In this document: piece after piece, positions 1-7,630 of the stretch
Layout of the letters: the number at the start of each line of letters is the position of its first letter
Numbering within the stretch: the first letter of the stretch is position 1
Assembly (NCBI GenBank): GCA_902604795.1
Contig: CACKZV010000010.1
Location: 1-41,367, forward strand
Direction: 5' to 3'
DNA: 41,367 nt
Source: an uncultured Pelagibacteraceae bacterium
GTDB lineage: Bacteria; Pseudomonadota; Alphaproteobacteria; Pelagibacterales; Pelagibacteraceae
Made by a program: the position numbers and the translations under genes
Notes under the pieces: generated by a model
Databases searched by the model: none
Seen by the model: only the letters and a program-made list of their open reading frames with translations
Told to the model about the DNA's origin: nothing

Positions 1-416
1 GTTGTGCAAAAGGTTACATGCTATATGACTTTAAAAGACAATTTCCTCAAATGCAAATTTTTGGAATAGATATATCAAAATACGCAATTGAAAACTCTCA
101 TGAAGAAGTGAAAAATTATTTACAGGTTGGTAATGCAAAAAAATTAGAATTTGAGGATAATTATTTTGATTTAGTTATTTCAATAAACACAATTCATAAT
201 TTAGAGCTGGATGATTGTTTAACCTCAATTAAAGAAATTTCACGTGTTTCGAAAGCTAATTCATTTATAACAGTAGACGCATATAATACTGATGAAGAAA
301 AAAATAGAATGTTTATGTGGAATCTTACAGCTAAAACTATAATGTCTGTTATTGACTGGAAAGAAACATTTAAAAAAATAGGTTATAATGGCGACTACTA
401 CTGGTTTATCCCTTAA
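1..416 (+). CDS. Class I SAM-dependent methyltransferase, 5'-truncated by window edge
   Basis: The reading frame is open from base 3, ahead of the first ATG at 18, and the residues before that Met (CAKGY) look like the end of the glycine-rich SAM-binding motif I. The gene therefore starts outside the window and the ATG at 18 is probably internal. The visible part has an acidic end of strand beta-2 (FGIDIS), a motif-IV-like segment (FDLVISINTIHNLE) and the usual following helix, as in Methyltransf_11/25 proteins. The substrate is unknown. Its last 29 nt overlap the E1 alpha gene, so the two are probably translationally coupled and the methyl group may go onto the same sugar or small molecule that the E1 module handles. 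Family call is good; function is inference. Confidence 0.75.
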   Translation, partial: CAKGYMLYDFKRQFPQMQIFGIDISKYAIENSHEEVKNYLQVGNAKKLEFEDNYFDLVISINTIHNLELDDCLTSIKEISRVSKANSFITVDAYNTDEEKNRMFMWNLTAKTIMSVIDWKETFKKIGYNGDYYWFIP

Positions 417-1374
417 TCAAAAACTAAAAATCTTTGAAACATGTAGCCTTATAAGACATGTCGAGTCAGAAATATCTCGTAGATATGAAAAAGGAAAAAT
501 GAGGTGCCCAGTTCATTTATCAATTGGACAAGAAGGAGTTCCAGCTGCACTTTCTTTGATTCTTAATCCTAAAGACTATGCAGTCAGCACTCATAGAGCT
601 CATGCTCATTTTATCTCAAAAGGTGGCAGTATAAAAAAAATGATTGCTGAAATTTATGGTAAATCAACAGGTTGTTCAGGCGGCAAAGGTGGATCAATGC
701 ATTTAGTTGACAAAAGTAAAGGATTTATGGGTTCATCTTCAATTGTGGGAAATAGTATACCAATAGGTGTTGGTTTAGGACTTGCAATAAAATTAAAAAA
801 ATCAAAAAACTTATCAGTAATATATTTAGGTGATGCAGCTGTAGAAACTGGAGTGTTTTTTGAATCTATTAATTTTTCTGTTTTAAAAAATTTGCCAGTT
901 GTATTTATTTGTGAAAATAATCTATATTCTGTTTATACTTCCCTTAAATCAAGGCAACCAAGGAATCGAAAAATCTATAAAATGGTAAAAGCTCATGGAT
1001 TAAGGTCATATTTTTTTGATGGATCAAACCCTTTTTCTTACTTTAAAAAATTAGAAAAAATATTAGAAAAATCTAGACGAAAATCTGAGCCATGTTTTAT
1101 TGAATTTTCTACATATAGGTATCTTGAACATTGTGGTCCATTTAATGATGATAACTTAGACTATAGGCCAAAAAAAGAATTACTAAAATGGAAAAAAAAA
1201 GATCCTTATTTAAACCTAAAAAAAAAATTAGAAAAAAATAATCAACAAAAAAATTTAATAAAAAAAATTGAAAAAAAAGTTTACAAAATTATAGATGAAT
1301 CTTTTCTATTTGCAGAAAAATCAAACTTTCCACTAAAAAGAAATTTAGCAAGCAATGTATACAAAAAGAAATAA
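388..1374 (+). CDS. Thiamine diphosphate-dependent dehydrogenase E1, alpha subunit-like
   Basis: This is a 328-residue E1 alpha (2-oxoacid dehydrogenase/acetoin dehydrogenase) homologue. Features seen are the HRAHAH segment (69-74), the ThDP/Mg-binding stretch starting GDAAVETG (148-155) and ending in ENN (176-178), and a C-terminal EHCGPFND segment (about 247-254) where the phosphorylation-loop region lies in relatives. Length is typical. The start at ATG 388 lies inside the previous gene; no other in-frame start is near, and residues from about 10 onward already match the family. The gene overlaps E1 beta by 20 nt. No lipoyl E2 or E3 gene is in the window, so an ordinary 2-oxoacid dehydrogenase complex is unlikely here; a role in making an unusual sugar or acyl precursor is inference from location. 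Confidence 0.88.
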   Translation: MATTTGLSLNQKLKIFETCSLIRHVESEISRRYEKGKMRCPVHLSIGQEGVPAALSLILNPKDYAVSTHRAHAHFISKGGSIKKMIAEIYGKSTGCSGGKGGSMHLVDKSKGFMGSSSIVGNSIPIGVGLGLAIKLKKSKNLSVIYLGDAAVETGVFFESINFSVLKNLPVVFICENNLYSVYTSLKSRQPRNRKIYKMVKAHGLRSYFFDGSNPFSYFKKLEKILEKSRRKSEPCFIEFSTYRYLEHCGPFNDDNLDYRPKKELLKWKKKDPYLNLKKKLEKNNQQKNLIKKIEKKVYKIIDESFLFAEKSNFPLKRNLASNVYKKK

Positions 1375-2428
1375 TAATATAACATTTGTACAAGCTATAA
1401 ATGAGTGCATCAATCTTCAGATGATTAATAATAAGAAATTAATATCATTTGGAATGGGAATAAATGATCCAAAAAGAATTTTTGGATCTACTAAAGGATT
1501 AGTTGAAAAATTTGGACCTCAAAGAGTTTTTGAAGTCCCAACTTCAGAAAATGCATTGACTGGAATTGGTCTAGGCTTGTCTTTGGGTGGTTATCCAGTC
1601 TTAATGACACATCAAAGAGCAGATTTTTTCTTGTTAGCTTTTGATCAATTAATTAACTCAATATCAAAATGGAACTATATGTATGATGGTAATTCTGGTA
1701 TTGTAAATGTAACAATAAGATTAATAGTCGGCAGAGGGTGGGGTCAAGGACCAACACACTCTCAAAATTTACAATCTGTTTTTAGTCATTTTCCAGGTTT
1801 AAAAGTTGTAATACCAACAACTCCATACGATGCAAAAGGATTACTCGCTTCATCTTTGAGAGACCCAAATCCGGTAATTTTTTTAGAACACCGATGGTTA
1901 CATAATTCCATAGGAAATGTACCTAGTAAGAATTATTTTATAAGCTTAGAAAAATCCAAGATTTTAAAAAAAGGTAAAGATATAACAATTATTTCTACAT
2001 CATACATGACACCTGAGATTAAAAATATTTATAAAAAATTAGAATATTACAACATAAATTTTGAACATATTGATTTAATTTGTTGTAAACCGTTAGATAG
2101 AAAAACTATTATCAACTCTGTAAAAAAAACTGGAAAAGTCGTAATTTTAGATACTGGTTTTGAAAGTAATTCAATTTCATCTGAAATCGTATCAATGGTA
2201 AATCAGTACTGTTTTAAAAATTTAAAACATCAACCCGTTAGAATTACTATTCCTGATATTCCCGAACCTACAAGTTATGGATTAACAAAATTTTATTATC
2301 ACCACAGTCATGACATATTAAAGAAAATTTTATCAATTTTTAAAATAAAAATAAAAAATATAGAAATTAAAGACTCTAACTCTTTATATCATGATGTCCC
2401 AGGAGAGTGGTTTAAAGGTCCATTTTGA
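1355..2428 (+). CDS. Thiamine diphosphate-dependent dehydrogenase E1, beta subunit-like
   Basis: This 357-residue protein pairs with the preceding E1 alpha. It has the transketolase pyrimidine-binding domain: VPTSENALTGIG (61-72) carries E65, in the position of the glutamate that activates the ThDP aminopyrimidine, and it is followed by the QRADFFLLAFDQL segment (87-99) typical of E1 beta. A C-terminal transketolase domain runs from about residue 200. The start ATG lies 20 nt inside the alpha gene and the stop shares a base with the next gene's ATG, so alpha, beta and the dehydrogenase form one coupled unit. A heterotetrameric alpha2-beta2 enzyme is expected from the family. Acceptor and product are unknown. 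Confidence 0.88.
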   Translation: MYTKRNNNITFVQAINECINLQMINNKKLISFGMGINDPKRIFGSTKGLVEKFGPQRVFEVPTSENALTGIGLGLSLGGYPVLMTHQRADFFLLAFDQLINSISKWNYMYDGNSGIVNVTIRLIVGRGWGQGPTHSQNLQSVFSHFPGLKVVIPTTPYDAKGLLASSLRDPNPVIFLEHRWLHNSIGNVPSKNYFISLEKSKILKKGKDITIISTSYMTPEIKNIYKKLEYYNINFEHIDLICCKPLDRKTIINSVKKTGKVVILDTGFESNSISSEIVSMVNQYCFKNLKHQPVRITIPDIPEPTSYGLTKFYYHHSHDILKKILSIFKIKIKNIEIKDSNSLYHDVPGEWFKGPF

Positions 2429-3432
2429 TGTTACAAGCAGCAATTTTATTCAAAAAAAAAGAAATTAAAATTCAAGAATTTAATATTCCAAGTGTATTAA
2501 GAGATGACCAAGTTTTAGTTAAAATTAAATATACAGGTATTTGTGGATCACAGATAATGGAGTTTTTAGGTAAGAGAGGCAAAGATAATTTTTTACCACA
2601 CGCATTTGGACATGAAGCTGTTGGCAAAGTAATTAAAATTGGTAAAAAAGTTAAAAAGGTTTCAACTAAAGATAATGTTATTTTGAGCTGGATAAAAGGC
2701 GAAGGGTTAGATTATGGTGGATTCAAATTAAAAAACAAAGATAACTTGGATGTTAATTTTGGGCCAATATCTACTTTTTCCTCCTATGCAATAGTATCTG
2801 AAAACAGAGTTTTTTTAAAACCAAAACTTATGTCTGAAATTGAGGCAGTCTTATATGGATGTGCAATTCCAACTGGAGCAGGAATAGTTATAAATGAACT
2901 TAAAGAAATTAAAAAGAAACATAAAATATGTTTAATTGGAGTTGGAGGTATTGGCATGGCAACATTATTAGCTTTAATGAAAAAAAATTACGATATAAGC
3001 ATTATCGAAAAAAATAAAAGTAAAAAAAAATTTTTAAAAAAATTTAATATTAAAATTCTTAATGATAAAAATATTAATCAATACAAAAACAAATTTGATT
3101 TTTGTATAGAAACGTCAGGAACAACTGCTATGATAGAAAAAGGTTTTGATATTATAAAAAAAAATGGAAAATTAATTTTTGCATCACACCCTGAGTATTT
3201 AAAAAAAATCTGTTTAAATCCTCATGAACTTATAAGTGGAAAAAAAATCTATGGAAGCTGGGGTGGAGGTTGTCATCTAGATAAAGACATAAATAAAATA
3301 TTTAACTATTTTGAAAAAAAAAATATTTTTTCCTCTTTTGCAAAAATATCTTTTTTTCAATTAAAAAATATTAATAAGGCTTTTAAAGAGGTATTGAGTG
3401 GAAAAATTAATAGAGCAATAATAAGATTTTAA
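2428..3432 (+). CDS. Medium-chain alcohol/polyol dehydrogenase family oxidoreductase
   Basis: A zinc-type MDR oxidoreductase of about 334 residues. Seen: a catalytic-zinc cysteine region (YTGICGSQ, near residue 36), a GHE motif (HAFGHEAVGKV, near residue 60), and a Rossmann loop (GVGGIGMATLLA, near residue 170). The four-cysteine structural-zinc loop is absent, and the usual Asp after GICGS is Gln here. A TTG codon immediately precedes the ATG at 2428; I chose the ATG, which gives a TGATG stop/start overlap with E1 beta. Coupling to the E1 pair suggests it reduces or oxidises their product, for example an aldehyde or keto-sugar. This is inference; the substrate cannot be read from the sequence. 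Confidence 0.82.
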   Translation: MLQAAILFKKKEIKIQEFNIPSVLRDDQVLVKIKYTGICGSQIMEFLGKRGKDNFLPHAFGHEAVGKVIKIGKKVKKVSTKDNVILSWIKGEGLDYGGFKLKNKDNLDVNFGPISTFSSYAIVSENRVFLKPKLMSEIEAVLYGCAIPTGAGIVINELKEIKKKHKICLIGVGGIGMATLLALMKKNYDISIIEKNKSKKKFLKKFNIKILNDKNINQYKNKFDFCIETSGTTAMIEKGFDIIKKNGKLIFASHPEYLKKICLNPHELISGKKIYGSWGGGCHLDKDINKIFNYFEKKNIFSSFAKISFFQLKNINKAFKEVLSGKINRAIIRF

Positions 3433-3436
3433 GAAT

Positions 3437-3476
3437 AGGTAAATATTATATTTTGGTTTTATTTTACCTTTAATTT
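3437..3476 (+). terminator. Possible weak terminator between convergent genes
   Basis: AGGTAAA (3437-3443) and TTTACCT (3463-3469) form a 7-bp inverted repeat with a 19-nt loop, followed by a T-rich stretch with TTTTTT. It lies just after the dehydrogenase stop and overlaps the 3' end of the opposing SDR gene. The long loop and low GC make it a weak candidate. Confidence 0.25.
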
Positions 3477-4400
3477 TTTCATCCATTTAACTGTATAATT
3501 GGACATATTTACTTTTATTTTATTTCTTTTATTTAAATCAATTAATTCATCAATGGCATGTTTTACACCAAATTTAGTTTTGAAACCTAATTTTATTAAT
3601 TTTGAGGAGTCTTGCCTATATGATCTTGGATCATTAGATCTTACAATTTTTATTTTAGCTTTAGTTTTATTTTGGATTATCTTAGCAATTTCAATTATTT
3701 TTAGATTTTCAAAACCAGCATTATAGAAACCTGAATGAATTTTTTTTTTTATAAAAAATTCATATATTCTAATTAAATCTTTGATATGAATATTAGGTCT
3801 AATTTGATTTCCTCCAAAGACTGTAATTTTTTTTTTCTTAAGTGCTTGTAACGTAAGTAAATTTACTGAAACATCAAATCTCATTCTTGGTGATAATCCA
3901 CAAACTGTGGCCGGTCTTATACAATTTACGTTTATTTTATCTTTAAAGCTCATAAATACTCTTTCAGCTACCATTTTTGTTTTATTGTAAATAGATATTG
4001 GAACTAAATCTAAGTTCTCTGTCACATTTTTTTCTTTTTTTACTCCATATACACTTCCTGAACTTGCATAAATAAATTTCTTTACTTTGTTTTGTATTGC
4101 AAATTTAATTATTTTAATTGAAGAAATTACATTTACATCCCATGAAAGATTTGGATTTAAATCAACTGCAGGGTCATTAGCTATATTTGCTAAGTGAATT
4201 ACACAATCAATCTCACTAAACCAATTAGATTTTGAATTTCTTATATCACCTTTAATTATTTTTAACCTTTTATTTTTTTCTAAAAAATTTCCAAACCAAA
4301 ACGTATCCACGACTGTTACATTATAATTTTTATTCTCAAGTAATTTTGTAGTTAAAGGTGTCCCAACATATCCACCACCACCTAAGATTAAAATATTCAT
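3459..4400 (-). CDS. NAD-dependent epimerase/dehydratase (extended SDR)
   Basis: A 313-residue extended SDR acting on a sugar nucleotide. Seen: the Rossmann GGGGYVG (7-13), SSGSVYG (113-119), and the catalytic Tyr138/Lys142 pair (YNKTK). The ANDPAVDLNP segment near residue 75 resembles a subgroup of SDRs found in LPS clusters. The start ATG overlaps the stop of the upstream minus-strand SDR by 4 nt (ATGA), so both are one transcript running leftward. The specific reaction (4-epimerase, 4,6-dehydratase or 4-reductase) cannot be assigned. It is cytoplasmic by family. Confidence 0.85.
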   Translation of the reverse strand: MNILILGGGGYVGTPLTTKLLENKNYNVTVVDTFWFGNFLEKNKRLKIIKGDIRNSKSNWFSEIDCVIHLANIANDPAVDLNPNLSWDVNVISSIKIIKFAIQNKVKKFIYASSGSVYGVKKEKNVTENLDLVPISIYNKTKMVAERVFMSFKDKINVNCIRPATVCGLSPRMRFDVSVNLLTLQALKKKKITVFGGNQIRPNIHIKDLIRIYEFFIKKKIHSGFYNAGFENLKIIEIAKIIQNKTKAKIKIVRSNDPRSYRQDSSKLIKLGFKTKFGVKHAIDELIDLNKRNKIKVNMSNYTVKWMKKLKVK

Positions 4401-5389
4401 TTTTTGTGTATATATTTCAGAGTGTCTTTTTTAAAGTAATCAATATTTTTCTCTACCCATTTGATAGTATTAATAATTCCATTATTTAAGCTTGTTTCTT
4501 CTGACCAAGAATAAAATTTTCTCAATTTATTTGAATTTAAAATATATTTAAAATCTTTTCCATCTCTTTCCTTTACATGATAGATAATTTCCCTTTTTAC
4601 TTTCATAATCTTTTTTACTAACTTTACTAAATCTAAAATATTTATGAATTTTTTAGTTGAGATATGAAATGTTTCTCCAATATTATTTTTATCTTTTAGA
4701 ATTTTGTATAACGCAATAGAAACATCAGGCATATAAACAAATGATCTTAAAGTATTACCTTTACCATGAATTGGTATCTTTTTATTAGTCATGATAGAAA
4801 TAATAATTTTAGGTATAATTCTATAACTTTGTTGGTAAGGACCATATATATTTGCTGTTCTAGTAATCACAACAGGAAAATTATAGGTATTATAATATGC
4901 TAATAGATTCAAATCTTGACATGATCTTGAAATAGCATAAGGAGTTGTGGGGTTAAATACATTTGTTTCCTTTTTTAAAGTTTTTGTATTTCCGTATACC
5001 TCGGGGGTACTAAAATTAATGTATTTCTTTATTTTTAGTTTTATAAGTTTTTTTATTAAAATTGAATTAGAAACTACATTAGTTTGATACCAATCTTGAG
5101 GCTTAATCCAACTTTCTGCTACCATACTTTGTGCTGCAAAATTAATTACATACCTAATTTTTTCTTTTTTAACAATATTGATCAATTTTTCTAAATCTTT
5201 TTTTATATTTAAATCTATTTTATGAAATTTGAAATTTTTACGATTTTTATTAAATTTATATTTCAAATATTCCTTATTAATTTCATTCTTTCTTGAAACT
5301 CCGAAAACTTTAACTTTTTTGTTTAAAATAAAATCAATAAAGTTTGAACCTGCAAATGAATTACTACCTATAATTAAAATTTTATCCAT
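4397..5389 (-). CDS. RmlB-like NAD-dependent SDR with altered catalytic triad
   Basis: A 330-residue extended SDR close in pattern to dTDP-glucose or GDP-mannose 4,6-dehydratases: N-terminal GSNSFAG (8-14), FAAQSMVAESW (about 84-94), TRTANIYGPYQQ and a RSFVYMPD substrate segment. Two active-site positions differ from classical 4,6-dehydratases. The T-D-E motif reads T128-P129-E130, and the YxxxK motif reads Y151-A-I-S-R155, with Arg in place of Lys; the codon is AGA, a clean sense codon. The changes sit in an otherwise intact full-length frame, so this looks like a functional subfamily rather than a decaying gene. It is first in the minus-strand pair, divergent from the kinase fusion across 79 bp. 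Confidence 0.82.
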   Translation of the reverse strand: MDKILIIGSNSFAGSNFIDFILNKKVKVFGVSRKNEINKEYLKYKFNKNRKNFKFHKIDLNIKKDLEKLINIVKKEKIRYVINFAAQSMVAESWIKPQDWYQTNVVSNSILIKKLIKLKIKKYINFSTPEVYGNTKTLKKETNVFNPTTPYAISRSCQDLNLLAYYNTYNFPVVITRTANIYGPYQQSYRIIPKIIISIMTNKKIPIHGKGNTLRSFVYMPDVSIALYKILKDKNNIGETFHISTKKFINILDLVKLVKKIMKVKREIIYHVKERDGKDFKYILNSNKLRKFYSWSEETSLNNGIINTIKWVEKNIDYFKKDTLKYIHKK

Positions 5390-5468
5390 AATTACAAAAA
5401 AATTACTTTTTAAATTATTAAAATGGTTTAAAAATTAAATCCATAGCATATTAATGTAAATTTTTTTA

Positions 5469-6977
5469 ATGAAAAAAACTTTAAAATTTCAAAGTAAAAT
5501 TCGCCACTTGAGAATTAAAAATAAAACGATTGGATTATGTCATGGTGTTTTTGATCTTCTGCATCACGGTCATCTTTTACATTTTCAAGCTGCAAAAAAA
5601 GAATGTGATTATTTATTCGTTTCAATTACTTCAGATGAACACATTAAAAAAGGACCAAATAGGCCAATTCATTCTAACAATGAAAGAATAAATATTATAA
5701 AGAATTTAAGATTTGTTGATGAAGCATTTATTGCAAATGGCAAAAGTGCAATTGATAGTATTAATTTAATAAAGCCAGATTTTTACTTTAAGGGAAATGA
5801 CTATAAAAATAATTATTTAGATAAAACAAAAAAAATTTTTAAAGAAATTGATGCAGTAAAAAAAAATAAAGGTAAAATTATTTACACGAATGAGAAAGAA
5901 ATGAGTTCATCAAAAATTATAAATAAGCTGGGCTTGGCATTAAATGATGATCAAAATAAATTTTTGGAAAAAATAAAAAAATTTCACAGTTTTAACTCAA
6001 TTTTAAAATCTTTTAAAAAAATTAGAAAAGATAAAGTTTTGGTCGTTGGAGATTTGATTGTTGATGAATATATTTTTGGAAATGTTTTAGGAAAATCTGG
6101 AAAGGAACCTCATTTAGTATTTAACAGGCAAAACACTGAAATGTACATTGGAGGATCCTCTATAATCGCAAACCATTTATCTGATTTTGTGGAAAATATT
6201 ACTTTAATTTCTGATTTAGGAAACGAACCAATAATTAAAAATTTGTTAAAAAATAAACTAAAAAAAAATATTAAACACTTGAAAATCCATCCATATAAAA
6301 ATTACATTTCATGCACTAAGACTAGATTTGTTGATACTTTAACTAAATATAAACTTTTTGGTTCTTATAAAATACCCAATTTAGATGATAAAAGATTTTA
6401 TAAGCTATTAACTCATAAGTTAAATTTATCTATTAATCATCATGACATCATTATACTTGCTGATTACACAAATAATTTTTTTGATAAAATTTCATTAAAT
6501 AAAATAAGAAACTCGAAAAAATTTATATGTGCAATGGCACAAAAAAACTCGAATGTTTCGTCATTTCATACATTAGAACATTTAAAAAATTTTGACCTTT
6601 TGTGTATTAATGAAGGAGAATTAAGAAGTGAAGTCAGAGATAAAAAAAATAATATTGATACAATTGCTAAAAAAATAATCAAAAAAAATAAATTAAAATT
6701 TTTAGTAGTGACTAGAGGTATAGAAGGAGCAGTCCTATTTGACAAGAATTTAAGGAAATATTCATGTCCTTCTTTTAATTCAAAACCTGTTGACAAAATA
6801 GGAGCAGGAGACTCTATGATAGCGATTTTGAGTATACTATTAAAAAATAAAATTGATCCTTCCATCTCTTTATTGATTGCGTCTTTAGTAGCTTCAAATG
6901 TGGTAAATAACATTGGAAATAACTATTCAGCTAACAGGTTAGAAATAGAGAGAAGCTTAGAGTTTATTTTAAAATAA
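5469..6977 (+). CDS. Bifunctional nucleotidyltransferase-PfkB sugar kinase (HldE-like, reversed domain order)
   Basis: A 502-residue two-domain protein. The N-terminal 150 or so residues are a cytidylyltransferase-like domain with GVFDLLHHGH (25-34, the HxGH signature) and later an MSSSKII segment near 140 corresponding to the ISSTxI-type motif. From about 180 to the end is a PfkB/ribokinase-type kinase, beginning KVLVVGDLIVDEY and ending with the DKIGAGDSM anion-hole motif near 440. Classical HldE (ADP-heptose synthesis) carries the kinase first and the transferase second; here the order is the reverse. With the downstream SIS isomerase it suggests phosphorylation and activation of a heptose-like sugar. 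Whether the nucleotide is ATP, CTP or GTP is not visible. Confidence 0.85.
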   Translation: MKKTLKFQSKIRHLRIKNKTIGLCHGVFDLLHHGHLLHFQAAKKECDYLFVSITSDEHIKKGPNRPIHSNNERINIIKNLRFVDEAFIANGKSAIDSINLIKPDFYFKGNDYKNNYLDKTKKIFKEIDAVKKNKGKIIYTNEKEMSSSKIINKLGLALNDDQNKFLEKIKKFHSFNSILKSFKKIRKDKVLVVGDLIVDEYIFGNVLGKSGKEPHLVFNRQNTEMYIGGSSIIANHLSDFVENITLISDLGNEPIIKNLLKNKLKKNIKHLKIHPYKNYISCTKTRFVDTLTKYKLFGSYKIPNLDDKRFYKLLTHKLNLSINHHDIIILADYTNNFFDKISLNKIRNSKKFICAMAQKNSNVSSFHTLEHLKNFDLLCINEGELRSEVRDKKNNIDTIAKKIIKKNKLKFLVVTRGIEGAVLFDKNLRKYSCPSFNSKPVDKIGAGDSMIAILSILLKNKIDPSISLLIASLVASNVVNNIGNNYSANRLEIERSLEFILK

Positions 6978-6991
6978 AATTTTATTAAAGA

Positions 6992-7033
6992 ATTATAGAA
7001 AACAGAATTTTAAAAGCTATTAATTTCTATAAT
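6992..7033. repeat. 10-bp inverted repeat between kinase fusion and SIS gene
   Basis: ATTATAGAAA (6992-7001) and TTTCTATAAT (7024-7033) are perfect reverse complements separated by 22 nt, starting 15 nt after the kinase-fusion stop codon. It could form an AT-rich hairpin that stabilises or terminates the upstream transcript, or be an operator for the SIS gene. No clear U run follows, so a classic intrinsic terminator is not supported. Confidence 0.35.
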
Positions 7034-7084
7034 ATTTGTCAAATATGTCTATAAATACCCAATAATAAATTATAATTTAGTTAA

Positions 7085-7630
7085 ATGAAAAACAATTATA
7101 CAGAGAAATATTTAAAAAAATTCTCCAAACTCTTAATTGATTATAACAAAAAAGATTTTTTTAAAATTATAAATTTACTTTTAAAAACAAAAAAAAATAA
7201 AGGAAAAGTTATTTTAGTCGGAAATGGTGGTAGCGCAGCATTGGCTAGTCATGTAAGTGTTGATTTGACTAAAATGTGCAAAATAAGAGCAATAAATTTT
7301 AATGAAGCAGATTTACTCACCTGTCTTGCAAATGATTACGGATATGAAAATTGGGTAAAAGAAGCTTTGCAATTTTTTGCAGACAAAAAAGATCTCTTGA
7401 TCTGCATAAGTAGCAGTGGAGAGTCTAAAAATATAATAAATGGTGCAAAGTTTGCTAAAAAAATTGGCTGTCAAGTTATAACTTTAACTGGCTTTCAAAA
7501 AACAAATAAAGTTAAAAAGATAGGAGACGTTAATTTATGGTTGGATAGCAAAAACTATAACTTTATTGAAATGATACATCACACATGGCTTCTATCGATA
7601 GTTGATTTAATATCTAAAGCAAAGTTTTAA
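7085..7630 (+). CDS. SIS-domain phosphosugar isomerase, GmhA-like
   Basis: A 181-residue single SIS domain, close to the length of sedoheptulose-7-phosphate isomerase (GmhA). Seen: VGNGGSAALASHVSVDL (about 45-61), the phosphosugar-binding ISSSGES loop (108-114), and a C-terminal IEMIHHTWLL helix with paired His, as in GmhA. Following the nucleotidyltransferase-kinase fusion, it would supply D-glycero-D-manno-heptose 7-phosphate or a similar phosphosugar. No GmhB phosphatase or HldD epimerase is in the window. DiaA-like DNA-replication proteins share the fold but the context argues for sugar metabolism. Its stop codon abuts the stop of the opposing gene with no base between. Confidence 0.82.
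   Translation: MKNNYTEKYLKKFSKLLIDYNKKDFFKIINLLLKTKKNKGKVILVGNGGSAALASHVSVDLTKMCKIRAINFNEADLLTCLANDYGYENWVKEALQFFADKKDLLICISSSGESKNIINGAKFAKKIGCQVITLTGFQKTNKVKKIGDVNLWLDSKNYNFIEMIHHTWLLSIVDLISKAKF

Noticed and set aside
6566..6913. 115-codon open frame on the minus strand
   Set aside because: It is antisense to the PfkB kinase domain, has low-complexity hydrophobic translation and no start context of its own.
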